A stretch of DNA of 64,000 bases. Origin: Kiritimatiellia bacterium (lineage in GTDB: Bacteria > Verrucomicrobiota > Kiritimatiellia > UBA8416 > JABMPJ01). The stretch is taken from positions 1 to 64,000 of the forward strand of contig JASLOA010000028.1 in assembly GCA_030745755.1 (NCBI GenBank). The letters are read 5' to 3'. Positions within the stretch are counted from its first letter, which is position 1; the number at the start of each line of letters is the position of its first letter. The notes beneath the pieces are model-generated. The model saw only the letters and a program-made list of their open reading frames with translations, ran no database searches and was not told the DNA's origin. Of the stretch, positions 33,576 through 42,001 are shown in pieces. The translations under genes and the position numbers were made by a program.

Positions 33576-34468
33576 AAGGCACCGAAGAAGACGCTGGTGA
33601 AGGTGACGACTGGCGATGTCTCGCGCAGGTCGTCCAGGGCCGCACGGGCTTCTTTCATCATGCCCTCGACTTCTGAGTAGACGCCATCTTCGCTGATGAG
33701 TTTGCCGAGCGAGCCCTCGCCCTTCTCGATCTTGGCAGTGATCGTCTTCAGCGATGCCACCATCTCGGATAGATCTTCGTAGAGCCGGTCGTCCTCCGAC
33801 ATGAGGTGGCCGAGCGTCCCCTCCCCGCGCTGCAGTCGCTCTGCAACATCGCGCAGGGCTTCCACGCTGGCGGCTACATCGTTGTAGAGCGACGCATCTT
33901 TGGACAGGAGCTTTCCGAGCGACCCCTCGCCCGCTTCCACTCGCGCTATGATCGCACTGATCTGTTCTGAAACCTTCTTGAAGTTGTCTATCGCACCGCC
34001 CTCAACCAACTCCTGGCGCGTCTTGTTGATCACCGCCGCCGCGTCGGCCATCAGATCATAGGGCTCGCGTCCCACGAAGCGGGTCGTCATTGGGATTGCG
34101 GGCAAGGATTCCGACCCCTCTCTGACCTCAAGATGGCGGCCACCGAGAATGGAGGTGGCCACGATCAGGATCTCGTAATCCTTCTTCATCTTCAGCTTGT
34201 TGTCCAGCACGAGGTGGACGCGGACCCAATCCCCCTCAAGTGCCAGGCTGTCAATCTTACCCACCGGCATCCCGCGCACCACCACGTTGTTTCCTTCACG
34301 CAGCCCCATAGCATTCTTAAACATCACATCCATATGCTGCTTGCGGGAGAACCAGGTTTCGCGAGAGAGGATGATCGTAAAATAGGCCATCCCGAGGAAG
34401 ACCATAACCATGAAGGCACCCACGATCATCTCCCGGGTCAGTTCTCGTGCTACACAGTCTTTTCTCAT
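33572..34468 (-). CDS. mlaD: MlaD-like MCE-domain lipid transport protein
   Basis: A 298-residue protein with an N-terminal TM anchor (about 15-37, ELTREMIVGAFMVMVFLGMAYFT) and an MCE domain (about 40-125, with GLREGNNVVVRGMPVGKID). The C-terminal half is long and built of repeats: EGSLGKLLSKDASLYN, EGTLGHLMSEDDRLYED and EGSLGKLISEDGVYSE, separated by helical linkers. MCE proteins form hexameric rings that pass phospholipids between membranes. The start at 34468 overlaps the ATPase stop (ATGA) and has AAGGGATC upstream. The three genes mlaE-mlaF-mlaD form an operon. mlaB and mlaC are not seen here. Confidence 0.88.
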   Translation of the reverse strand: MRKDCVARELTREMIVGAFMVMVFLGMAYFTIILSRETWFSRKQHMDVMFKNAMGLREGNNVVVRGMPVGKIDSLALEGDWVRVHLVLDNKLKMKKDYEILIVATSILGGRHLEVREGSESLPAIPMTTRFVGREPYDLMADAAAVINKTRQELVEGGAIDNFKKVSEQISAIIARVEAGEGSLGKLLSKDASLYNDVAASVEALRDVAERLQRGEGTLGHLMSEDDRLYEDLSEMVASLKTITAKIEKGEGSLGKLISEDGVYSEVEGMMKEARAALDDLRETSPVVTFTSVFFGAF

Positions 34469-35226
34469 TGTAGATCCCTTTCCCACGGCGCTTCCTTCGT
34501 GATGTACTGCGAGGCAAGGAAGCGCTGTACTTCTTCGTTCGAAGACTCCATGAAGGCCTCCGGAGTGGCCAATTCCGCCACGCTCCCCTGGTGCAACATG
34601 GCGATCCGCGTTCCGATCGCCAGCGCACTGTGCAAGTCGTGCGTGACCACAACACTGGTGACGCCCAAGTTCTCTCTCAGCCTATGGATCAGCCGGTCGA
34701 TCGTACGCGACGTTACCGGGTCGAGCCCGGATGTCGGCTCATCGTACAGAATGATCTGCGGGTTCTCCACAATCGCGCGGGCCAGGCCGGCACGTTTGCG
34801 CATGCCGCCGGAAATCTCGGAAGGCAGCTTCTCGCCATCGTTCTCCAGCCCCACCATCTTCAGCGTTTCGTGCACCCGATCGAGTATCTCATCATTCGCA
34901 ACTTCGTGCTTTTCACGCAAGGGCAGCGCGACATTCTCGGCAACGGAGAGCCACGCCAGGAGGGCCGCACTCTGAAACAGGTAGCCGAACCGGTTACGTA
35001 AGCGGGCCAACTCTTCGCCTGTGGCAGAACTGATATCGTCCTCTCCCACCCAGATACGACCTTCGTCGGGCGTCATCAGGCGGACCATGTGTTTGAGCGT
35101 GACACTCTTGCCGGCGCCCGAGGCGCCTACAATGCAGAACGTCTCCCCGCGCCCAATCTCGAAGTCGATGCCGTTCAGCACCGGCTTGCCGCTGAGCACC
35201 TTTATTACATTCTCAAACCGAATCAT
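34465..35226 (-). CDS. mlaF: MlaF-like ABC transporter ATPase
   Basis: A 253-residue ABC ATPase. Walker A is GASGAGKS (about 33-40), the Q-loop FQSAALLAWLSVAENV, the signature SGGMRKRAGLARA (about 139), Walker B IILYDEPTSGLDP, and the switch histidine in VVTHD. The SGGMRKR signature and the C-terminal extension fit the MlaF/TtgA subgroup of lipid exporters and importers. It powers lipid movement through MlaE, and its position between mlaE and mlaD supports this. The start ATG at 35226 has GAAGG about 8 bases upstream. The gap to mlaE is 11 bases. Confidence 0.93.
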   Translation of the reverse strand: MIRFENVIKVLSGKPVLNGIDFEIGRGETFCIVGASGAGKSVTLKHMVRLMTPDEGRIWVGEDDISSATGEELARLRNRFGYLFQSAALLAWLSVAENVALPLREKHEVANDEILDRVHETLKMVGLENDGEKLPSEISGGMRKRAGLARAIVENPQIILYDEPTSGLDPVTSRTIDRLIHRLRENLGVTSVVVTHDLHSALAIGTRIAMLHQGSVAELATPEAFMESSNEEVQRFLASQYITKEAPWERDLQ

Positions 35227-35237
35227 ATCTCAGCCTT

Positions 35238-36050
35238 CTACACATAGAACAGGCGCGTAATGAAGTACCCTATGATCAGAACATGCAAGAAAGAGACCAG
35301 GACAGCCTTGCGCGTAGCGAAGCCTACACCAACCGCGCCTTGCGTGGTGGCAAAGCCCTCGTGACAGGCCACGATCGTGATGATCATGCCGAAGAGCAAT
35401 GCCTTCAAGAGGCCGACATAGAGGTCTTTTACGCCGGCGAAGCGGGTCGCATTGTCGATGTACGACACCCACGACACCCCGAGCTGGGTGGCCCCCACAA
35501 TGCCGCCTCCTATGACACCGATAATGCATGTGTAGAACGCCAGCAGGGGGGTCATAATGCTCATGGCCACGAGACGCGGCATAACAAGGAAGCGCACCGG
35601 GTCGATCGACATGATTTCCAGCGCGGCAATCTCTTCTGACACCACCATCGTGCCAATCTGCGCTGCTATGGCCGACCCCACGCAGGCGGCCAGGATCAGA
35701 CCCGTCATGAACGGGCCCATCTCACGCAACATCGACACCATAACCGCGGTGCCGATATTGACTTCCTGGTTGAACTTGCTCAGCTCGATACCCGTCTGTA
35801 GAGCAAGGATCATCCCGGTGAAGAGAGCGACTACCGTGATCACGCCCAGACTCTTGATGCCGGCCACAAACATCTGGACTACGATCTCATGGCGAGCCCG
35901 CTTGGTTAGGGCAAAACGGACTGCCAGCACGGACTGCAGGAAGAGCAAGCCGCCCTGCCCTACCGAACGGCAGAAAAAGAGTACATAACGCCCAAGCTGG
36001 GCCACGAAGTTCTCCGGCGGCGGGAAATACTCTGGTTCACGCGTTATCAT
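35238..36050 (-). CDS. mlaE: MlaE-like ABC transporter permease
   Basis: A 270-residue MlaE-family permease with 5-6 TM helices. Landmarks are an amphipathic N-terminal helix, GLLFLQSVLAVRFALTKRARHEIVVQMF, FTGMILALQTGIEL, and LREMGPFMTGLILAACVGSAIAAQIGTM with the EQ-like loop VSEEIAALEIMSIDPV. It forms the inner-membrane channel of the lipid transporter. The start at 36050 has GGAGG 9 bases upstream; an extended frame to 36086 lacks one. A strong hairpin lies between it and the lipoprotein gene, so the mla operon likely begins here. Confidence 0.92.
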   Translation of the reverse strand: MITREPEYFPPPENFVAQLGRYVLFFCRSVGQGGLLFLQSVLAVRFALTKRARHEIVVQMFVAGIKSLGVITVVALFTGMILALQTGIELSKFNQEVNIGTAVMVSMLREMGPFMTGLILAACVGSAIAAQIGTMVVSEEIAALEIMSIDPVRFLVMPRLVAMSIMTPLLAFYTCIIGVIGGGIVGATQLGVSWVSYIDNATRFAGVKDLYVGLLKALLFGMIITIVACHEGFATTQGAVGVGFATRKAVLVSFLHVLIIGYFITRLFYV

Positions 36051-36131
36051 CGCGTCAATCCTCCACAAACACCGGCACGCGGTCAATCACCGAACCGCAC
36101 CCCTCGGCTACCGTGCTCCATTCACTGCGGC

Positions 36132-36187
36132 GTGAGGGCACGCCGCCTCCAGAAAAAGACAGCGCTCTGGAGGCGGGGTGCCCTCAC
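36132..36187. terminator. Strong stem-loop, 22-bp arms
   Basis: The arms GTGAGGGCACGCCGCCTCCAGA (36132-36153) and their complement (36166-36187) differ by one base and enclose 12 bases. The stem includes the stop codon of the lipoprotein gene. It may terminate transcription before mlaE; there is no T-tract, and two larger stem-loops of similar type occur at 44489-44566 and 54642-54710. Confidence 0.55.
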
Positions 36188-37668
36188 CCCGCTCTCTTGC
36201 CGAACTTGAGGAACCACAGCAGGCGCCAGGTTGAGCGCTCCTTATCCTGCTCATGCCCGAGCAGACCGAGAAGGAGTGACCAGTGCCGCTTAGCACCGTC
36301 GGCGTCGCAGCGGCTGCGAGAGAACAGAGGGAAAAGCGATACCTGCCTGGACGCCTCACCGTCGCGCCGATAGCGAAACAGCCCCCACAGCAGTTCATGC
36401 TCGAGCAGGTCTTCGGTGGCGGTGCGCGTATAGAGGGTCCACAGCGGCGCCATGTTCCGTTCGATCGGCGCGCTATGCTTTAGCGGCCAGAGCTCCAGCA
36501 GGCGGACGCGCGAGGTGTCTTCCTGGCGCTGATACGACACCAGCGGCCAGAGCTTGAAGTAGCGTGAGGTGATATCCGGCTTGTCGTCCGTATTCTGCAC
36601 ACCGTCCTGTTTCACGCGCTCATGGGTGATGAACGGCAAGACAACAAGCCGGTCGAGTGTCTCCTGGGCACGATCGATGTGGTGGGTGCGGACGAACGGC
36701 CAGAGCAGGAAGGAAGATCTGTTCCCCGACTGCTCGCGCCGTCCCCACAGGGGCCAGAGATACAGCTTGTTGTAATCGCCCTTCGTATACTGGAAGAACG
36801 GCCACGGCGCGTTCAGGTCGGTTCGCCCTTCGGTCTTCGACCAGCGGAACAGGGGCGGCAGAACCATCCAGGCCTGCTGGTCTTCCGTACGCGTCCGTCC
36901 ATATATCGGAAACAGGATATGGGATGTCCCGCTATGCCCGGGCTCGTGGTAACGGGCATGGGTCCAGAACGGCCATAGCACGAAATGCTTGGTATACTCT
37001 CCTTCGTCAGACGAGCGCCCATAGAAAGGGAACACGCGAAAACGGGATACATCCTCGCTCTCTGAGCGGGAGATGAAGGGCCACAGGTAATGCTGGCTGT
37101 GCATATCCCCGGTAACGCTGTGTGCATAGAGCGGAAACAGGGCAAAGACAATGCGATCGCGCCCCAGGAACTCGTTCAGGGCACCGCCAAAGGGGAAGAA
37201 CGCAAAGTACGAGGTGTCATCCTTGTCGCGGCCCCAGAACAGAAAGGGAAACACCATGGCCCGATAGCGTGAACCGGGCGTGGTGTTGTCGAAATCGTGA
37301 CCATACCCCAGGAGGTAGCGCCAGGTGCTCTCCTGGCCCAGGTGTTTGGTTGTGCCCAGCGGCCACAGCACTTCGTGGAGGCGACGCTTCCGCGTCGCAT
37401 CCTCTGTGCGGGCATAGAACGGCCGCACCCCCGTGAACGATTGACCGGTAGCTGTGCTCTGGTGTTCAAACAGCGGGCCCGCCACGCGACAGCGATCGGC
37501 GCCGTCGGGACTGGTGTCGCATGTGGTGACGAAGCCCAGGTCGAGATTGCCGCAGGGCCGAACGGAGGCACAGCCGGCAGAAAAGAGCGAAAGCGCGAGC
37601 CACAGCATGAGCAACCAGCGCGGGGACGGCTCGCGGGGGACGGCATACAGCCTATCGCGCGCTAACAT
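36184..37668 (-). CDS. Tryptophan-rich repeat lipoprotein, function unknown
   Basis: A 494-residue protein that I do not recognise. It has a hydrophobic leader (about 17-33) ending in SAGCAS, a near-lipobox, which predicts a lipoprotein. The remainder repeats short strands with LWPFW, FPFYGR or FPLY cores every 25-35 residues (for example YLWPFISRSES, FRVFPFYGRSSDEG, FVLWPFWTHAR, HILFPIYGRTRTED, YLWPLWGRREQSG, LLWPFVRTHH). The pattern suggests a beta-propeller or beta-barrel made of repeated aromatic strands. The chosen start at 37668 lies 4 bases after the pyrB stop and has GAGG 9 bases upstream; two upstream ATGs lie inside pyrB. It is in one operon with argF and pyrB by position, yet shows no link in function. 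Confidence 0.75.
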   Translation of the reverse strand: MLARDRLYAVPREPSPRWLLMLWLALSLFSAGCASVRPCGNLDLGFVTTCDTSPDGADRCRVAGPLFEHQSTATGQSFTGVRPFYARTEDATRKRRLHEVLWPLGTTKHLGQESTWRYLLGYGHDFDNTTPGSRYRAMVFPFLFWGRDKDDTSYFAFFPFGGALNEFLGRDRIVFALFPLYAHSVTGDMHSQHYLWPFISRSESEDVSRFRVFPFYGRSSDEGEYTKHFVLWPFWTHARYHEPGHSGTSHILFPIYGRTRTEDQQAWMVLPPLFRWSKTEGRTDLNAPWPFFQYTKGDYNKLYLWPLWGRREQSGNRSSFLLWPFVRTHHIDRAQETLDRLVVLPFITHERVKQDGVQNTDDKPDITSRYFKLWPLVSYQRQEDTSRVRLLELWPLKHSAPIERNMAPLWTLYTRTATEDLLEHELLWGLFRYRRDGEASRQVSLFPLFSRSRCDADGAKRHWSLLLGLLGHEQDKERSTWRLLWFLKFGKRAG

Positions 37669-37672
37669 GATC

Positions 37673-38743
37673 TCACGCCTCATCAAACGCGTTAATTTCT
37701 CCATCGCAGCCGAAGATCGTGGCGATCAGTGCTGCGCGGATCCACATGCCATTGCGCATCTGGCGCCAGTACATCGCCCGCGGGTCGTTATCTATCGCGG
37801 CTGGAATCTCATGGCGTCGTGGCAGCGGGTGCATGATCACGGCATCTGACTTGAGCTGTGACAGGTAGGCCTCCCGGAACCAGAAGCGTTCGATGTCTAT
37901 CTTGGCGCTTTCTCCGGCTTCAGCATCCCACTCGTCCTGCACGCGGGTCATGTAGATGGCATCCGCTTCGGGGACCACCGACTCGAGGGTGTCGCCAAGC
38001 CGGTAGTCGACACTGTGCGCATCCAGGATGGCCAAGACATCGTCGGCCACCTGTAACTGGGGGGGAGCAATGAACACCTGTCGCACGCCCTCGTAGTTGG
38101 TCAACAGCGCTGAAAGCGAGCGAACGGTGCGCCCACGCAACAGATCACCAACGAACACCACGGTCTTTCCGTCGATACCGCCGCGCGCTTCGAAGCTGCG
38201 TTGGAGCGTGTAGACATCCAGCAGCGCCTGGGTCGGATGCTGGTCCTTGCCCGAGCCGGCATTGATGATGGGCACCGGGCGCTCGGAGTTGGACAGCACC
38301 CATGCCATTCGCTCGGCGAGTCCGCCGACCTGCGTACGCATGATCACACAGTCGAAGTATGAACTGAACGTTCGCACGGAATCATCCTTCGTCTCGCCTT
38401 TGAGCTCGCTGGACGTCGCGGTGTTGCGCACCGTACCAATCCGCATGCCGAGAATTTCACAGGCACTGCAGAAAGAGAGAAACGTACGCGTACTGGGCTG
38501 CGTGAAGTAGAGCATGGCGCGGCGGTGCGGGAGCAGGTCGGACAGAAAGGCCATGCCCTCTTTCGTCTTGGCCAGAAAACGAACACGTGTGGCCAGTTCC
38601 CCCAGCGTATCGAGCGCGGCCCGATCGAACTGCTGGGTCATCAGTGTATGAAACGGCCGCCCGTCATCCTGGTTCAAATGCCGGCTCTTTGCCACCGGAT
38701 CGAGCTCGTAAAACGCCTCCCACGCTATATCCGTCAGTGCCAT
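37673..38743 (-). CDS. pyrB: Aspartate carbamoyltransferase (long form)
   Basis: A 356-residue transcarbamylase. The carbamoyl-phosphate motif is STRTFLSF (about 79-86, usually STRTR), the SSELKGETKDDS loop matches aspartate transcarbamylase, and HPTQALLD and HPLPRRHEI are present. The aspartate-binding segment MTRVQDEWD supports PyrB over ArgF. It makes carbamoyl-aspartate for pyrimidine synthesis. It is longer than the usual 305-315 residues because of an N-terminal extension (about 40 residues). The start at 38743 has AGGAGGT 4 bases upstream. It follows argF by 9 bases, so two carbamoyl-phosphate-using enzymes are cotranscribed. No pyrI regulatory subunit is nearby. Confidence 0.83.
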   Translation of the reverse strand: MALTDIAWEAFYELDPVAKSRHLNQDDGRPFHTLMTQQFDRAALDTLGELATRVRFLAKTKEGMAFLSDLLPHRRAMLYFTQPSTRTFLSFCSACEILGMRIGTVRNTATSSELKGETKDDSVRTFSSYFDCVIMRTQVGGLAERMAWVLSNSERPVPIINAGSGKDQHPTQALLDVYTLQRSFEARGGIDGKTVVFVGDLLRGRTVRSLSALLTNYEGVRQVFIAPPQLQVADDVLAILDAHSVDYRLGDTLESVVPEADAIYMTRVQDEWDAEAGESAKIDIERFWFREAYLSQLKSDAVIMHPLPRRHEIPAAIDNDPRAMYWRQMRNGMWIRAALIATIFGCDGEINAFDEA

Positions 38744-38752
38744 GACCACCTC

Positions 38753-39748
38753 CTACTCTCTCTCGAGTGACGAAACAAACAGCGCCTTGATGGTATGCAG
38801 GCGGTTCTCCGCCTGGTCGAATACCTTTGAGAACGGTGCCTCGAAAACATCATCGGTCACCTCGAGCGCCCCGCTCTTCTGCGTGACCTCAGTGCGGTGA
38901 TCGTGAAATGCGGGCAGACAGTGCAGAAATATCACCTCGTCCGACTCCACGTTGCCCGTAGCCTGCATCAGCGCCATATTCACCTGGTAGGGTTGCAGCA
39001 GTTCCACCCGTGCCGCGAACTGATCCTCTTCGCCCATCGACGTCCAGACATCCGTGTAGACCACGTGTGCCCCCGCCACTGCCTCGGCGGGGTCGCTGCA
39101 AACGCCTACCGTGCCGCCGCGTTCAGCGGCCACCCGGTTGGCGTGCTCAGTCAGGTCATCGGTCGGCCGGAGGGAATCCGGCGTGCAGTTGACGAAGTGC
39201 ATCCCGCTCACGGCGCACCCCAGCATCAGCGAGGTGGCCACGTTGTTGCGGCCGTCACCGGCATAGACCACCTTGCGGCCCTTGAGCTCGCCAAACTGCT
39301 CCTTGATCGTCATCAGGTCGGCAAGCGCCTGCGTCGGGTGCGACAGGTCGGTCAACCCGTTCCACACCGGCACGCCGCTGAACTCGGCCAGAAGCTCGAC
39401 GGTTTCCTGCCGGTAGCCCCGGAACAGGATGCCATCAAACATCCGCCCCAGGACCCGCGCCGTGTCGGCAACCGACTCCTTCTTTCCCAGGTGAATCTCC
39501 GTTGCCGCGAGATACTCGGTCCGGCCGGCTTCATCGGCGGCGGCCACGGCCGCCGCACAGCGCGTACGGGTCGACATCTTCTCGAACACCAGTGCGATAT
39601 GGCGTCCCGCCAGCCGCTCACCACACGTGCCGGCGTGCTTGTCCTGTTTCAGCTTCAGCGCCAGGTCCAACAGCCACGCCACCTCGCCATCCGACAGGTC
39701 CGATAGCGTCAGTAATGACCGTCCCTTCAAATCTACATCATTGCTCAT
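38753..39748 (-). CDS. argF: Ornithine carbamoyltransferase
   Basis: A 331-residue OTCase of normal length. Motifs: carbamoyl-phosphate binding STRTR (about 58-62), HPTQALADLMT, the ornithine-loop DVWTSMGEEDQ, and HCLPAFHD with the catalytic-site cysteine. It makes citrulline from ornithine in arginine synthesis. The chosen start at 39748 has AAGGA 6-7 bases upstream; the longer frame to 39775 lacks a site. It is the first gene of the argF-pyrB-lipoprotein run. No arginine-repressor site was recognised upstream; the region before it is filled by repeats. Confidence 0.93.
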   Translation of the reverse strand: MSNDVDLKGRSLLTLSDLSDGEVAWLLDLALKLKQDKHAGTCGERLAGRHIALVFEKMSTRTRCAAAVAAADEAGRTEYLAATEIHLGKKESVADTARVLGRMFDGILFRGYRQETVELLAEFSGVPVWNGLTDLSHPTQALADLMTIKEQFGELKGRKVVYAGDGRNNVATSLMLGCAVSGMHFVNCTPDSLRPTDDLTEHANRVAAERGGTVGVCSDPAEAVAGAHVVYTDVWTSMGEEDQFAARVELLQPYQVNMALMQATGNVESDEVIFLHCLPAFHDHRTEVTQKSGALEVTDDVFEAPFSKVFDQAENRLHTIKALFVSSLERE

Positions 39749-40079
39749 TAGAAATCCTTGCCGCCCGGGAACCACACCTCAAACGGGCGTCAGGTCATAA
39801 TGCCACTCACGCCCCAAAAGCCAAGGTCAAACAAGCGCGAAGTGGGCGGAGTCTTCTGCCGAGGTCTGCATAGGAGATCCCTCGACTTCGCTCCCGCCGT
39901 CGCCCGCTGGGCTATGGCGGACAGGCGGGATGACAGCTTCCTAAGGTTCCTTGTCATGCCGAGCGAAGCCGAGGCATCTCCGGCATGGCTGAACGGCTCA
40001 AACCTGTTTCACTTGCTCGCCCTTGAAACTTGAAACCTTGAACCTTGAACCCTGAACCCTGAACCTGCATAGTCACCCC
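39749..40079. other. Divergent gap with family A repeat and heptamer array
   Basis: This 331-base region between argF and lpxI holds a family A palindrome with an inserted CGCCCGCTGGGCTATGGCGG block (39873-39983) and an array of about six 7-8 base units of the form CTTGAAC/CCTGAAC (40021-40067). No gene is visible. Promoters for argF and lpxI must lie here, but none stands out. Confidence 0.6.
40021..40067. repeat. Tandem heptamer array (CTTGAAC type)
   Basis: Six near-identical units: CTTGAAA, CTTGAAAC, CTTGAAC, CTTGAAC, CCTGAAC and CCTGAAC. It ends 12 bases before the lpxI start codon, where the ribosome site would be expected. It is not a CRISPR array because the units are too short and have no spacers. 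Confidence 0.75.
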
Positions 40080-40907
40080 ATGCATGAGGCGGCACCAGAA
40101 CGGCTTTCCCTGATCGCCGGGGGCGGAGACTATCCGCGCCTGTTGGCGGAGGCGGCGCGCAAGCACGGGGTCTCTCACATTCATCTCGTCGCATTCAAAG
40201 GCGAAACCCACCGCTCGTTGGCCGGCATGGTCGATTCAGTCGATTGGATTAACCTGGGACAGATCGGTAAAATGCTCGATGCCCTTCGCGCGGCGGGGAC
40301 GAAACATGCCATTATGGCAGGACAGCTTCGGCCCACGCAGATTTTCCGGTTCCGTCCCGATGCCTGGGCGCGCAAGACCTTCATGGCGCTCAAGGTCAAG
40401 AACCCGCACACCGTCTTCGGCCTGGTGATCGACGAGATCGCCAAACTGGGTATCGACGTGTTACCGGCCTCCACCTTCATGGACGAATACATGCCGGGCG
40501 CGGGCCTTCTCACGGTGCGCGCTCCCGATGAGCGCGAACAGGCCGACATCGATCTGGGTGTACGAGTTGCCACGACCACGACCGAACTCGAGATTGGGCA
40601 GACCCTCGTCGTGAAGGAAGGCATCATCCTCGCCGTTGAAGCGTTGGAGGGTACCGACAAGACCATACGCAGGGCCGGAAAGCTCGGCGGACCCGGTGCG
40701 GTCGTGATCAAGATTGCCAAGCAGGGCCAGGACATGCGCTTCGATATCCCTGTCATCGGCCCGCGCACACTCAGGACGCTGGGCAAAGCCCGCGCCAGTT
40801 GCCTGGCCTTTCGTGGTGGCAAAGCCATCTTCCTTGAGAAGGAAACGCTCATCAGAGAAGCCAACAAGGCGGGACTGAGCATAATCGGTGTTGAGATAGA
40901 GGAGTAG
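40080..40907 (+). CDS. lpxI: UDP-2,3-diacylglucosamine pyrophosphatase LpxI
   Basis: A 275-residue LpxI (DUF1009 family), an alternative to LpxH that hydrolyses UDP-2,3-diacylglucosamine to lipid X in lipid A synthesis. Visible family landmarks: LSLIAGGGDYPRLLAEAARK (about 9-28), a GQIGKMLDALRAAGTKHAIMAGQ segment, the C-terminal half with VVKEGIILAVEALEGTDKTIRRAG (about 175-200), and the metal-site region PGAVVIKIAKQGQDMRFDIPVIGPRTL. No clear Shine-Dalgarno precedes the ATG at 40080, where a heptamer array lies. The Gfo/Idh gene follows after 2 bases and lpxB after that, so this is a lipid A operon. Confidence 0.92.
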   Translation: MHEAAPERLSLIAGGGDYPRLLAEAARKHGVSHIHLVAFKGETHRSLAGMVDSVDWINLGQIGKMLDALRAAGTKHAIMAGQLRPTQIFRFRPDAWARKTFMALKVKNPHTVFGLVIDEIAKLGIDVLPASTFMDEYMPGAGLLTVRAPDEREQADIDLGVRVATTTTELEIGQTLVVKEGIILAVEALEGTDKTIRRAGKLGGPGAVVIKIAKQGQDMRFDIPVIGPRTLRTLGKARASCLAFRGGKAIFLEKETLIREANKAGLSIIGVEIEE

Positions 40908-40909
40908 TC

Positions 40910-41857
40910 ATGTCTGACAAACTGAAAGTAGCCGTATTCGGCGTCGGCAGCCTCGGCCAGTGGCATGCCGCCAAGTATGCCGCGATCGAAGATGCCGAGT
41001 TGGTCGGTGTTTTCGATGTTGATCCCGCTCGTGCCGGCGAGATTGCAGAGAAAAATGGGACGCAGGCATTCGACAGTATGGAAGCATTGGCTGACGTAGC
41101 CGACGCTGCCAGCGTGGTGGTTCCCACACACCTCCATTACGACACCCTTCACAAGCTGGCGGACCATGACCTGCACATGTTGATGGAGAAACCGATTGCC
41201 GCGACCACGGCCGAAGCCGAGGCCATGGTTGCACTCGCACGCGAGAAGAACCTGATCTTGCAAGTGGGGCATATCGAGCGCTTCAACCCCGTCATGCAGT
41301 TTCTTGAAGACAACATGCGTAGTCCCACCTTTATTGAGGCCATTCGTATGTGTGCCTATCCCCCCTTCCGCGAAGGCGCCCCGCCCCGTGGCACCGAGGT
41401 AAGCGTCGTACTCGACATGATGATTCACGACCTCGAACTTATCCTCCACCTGGTCCGCTCACCGGTTGAAGATATTCGCGCTTTCGGCGTCGCCGTCATG
41501 AGTACGAGCGAAGACATTGCCGACGTGCGCCTGCGCTTCCAGAACGGCTGCGTCGCCAACCTGACCGCCAGCCGGATCAGCGCCGAAATGATGCGGTCCA
41601 TCACCGTCTTCCAGGACGACACCTACGCTGCACTCGATTACGGGAAACAGGCCGGCACACTTCATCGCAAGGGGCCCGACGGCATGCACGTGGTGGATAT
41701 CCCCACCGAGAAAGGCGACCAACTGGAGCACGAGTTGAGAGCCTTTGTTGAATGCGTACGCACACAGGGCGAACCGGTCGTAACAGGCGAGCAGGGATCC
41801 AAGGCTCTCCAGCTCGCCGCCGACATCTGCCACGTCATCGAAACCAATCCGTCATAG
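40910..41857 (+). CDS. Gfo/Idh/MocA oxidoreductase in the lipid A operon
   Basis: A 315-residue NAD(P)-dependent oxidoreductase. The Rossmann motif is AVFGVGSLGQWHAAKYA (about 9-25), followed by EKP near residue 95 (conserved lysine), VGHIERFNP, and a C-terminal catalytic region with the conserved DMMIHDLELILHL (D, H). The gene sits between lpxI and lpxB with 2 bases to lpxI. In Acidithiobacillus and Leptospira, GnnA of this family oxidises UDP-GlcNAc for the 3-amino sugar of their lipid A; a partner aminotransferase (GnnB) is not visible here. A role in lipid A or O-antigen sugar synthesis is therefore inferred from location only. Confidence 0.85.
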   Translation: MSDKLKVAVFGVGSLGQWHAAKYAAIEDAELVGVFDVDPARAGEIAEKNGTQAFDSMEALADVADAASVVVPTHLHYDTLHKLADHDLHMLMEKPIAATTAEAEAMVALAREKNLILQVGHIERFNPVMQFLEDNMRSPTFIEAIRMCAYPPFREGAPPRGTEVSVVLDMMIHDLELILHLVRSPVEDIRAFGVAVMSTSEDIADVRLRFQNGCVANLTASRISAEMMRSITVFQDDTYAALDYGKQAGTLHRKGPDGMHVVDIPTEKGDQLEHELRAFVECVRTQGEPVVTGEQGSKALQLAADICHVIETNPS

Positions 41858-41885
41858 TGAGAACCAACGGCAAGGAGACGCGACT

Positions 41886-41999
41886 GTCCCCAACGACCTT
41901 GTGTCGTTGGAACAAAAGATCGCTTCTCGAAAACAGAAGTATGTTCGAAAGATCTTGTTCACCCATGCCACAAGGACATGGGGGTCACAGGCGGAGCTG
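41886..41999. repeat. Large imperfect palindrome with ACAAGG cores (family C)
   Basis: Two sub-palindromes, CCAACGAC-CTTGT-GTCGTTGG and CCCATG-CCACAAGGA-CATGGG, are joined by complementary AACAAAAGATC/AGATCTTGTT arms, forming a roughly 105-base inverted structure. The right half resembles the repeat at 18660-18705. It lies in the gap between the Gfo/Idh gene and lpxB, on the path of the operon transcript. Confidence 0.7.
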
Positions 42000-42001
42000 A
42001 C

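Noticed and set aside
40021-40067. Heptamer array as a CRISPR or other defence array
   Set aside because: Units are 7-8 bases with no spacers and there are no cas genes.
40181-41449. A 422-codon minus-strand frame over lpxI and the Gfo/Idh gene
   Set aside because: Antisense to two well-supported genes; composition only.
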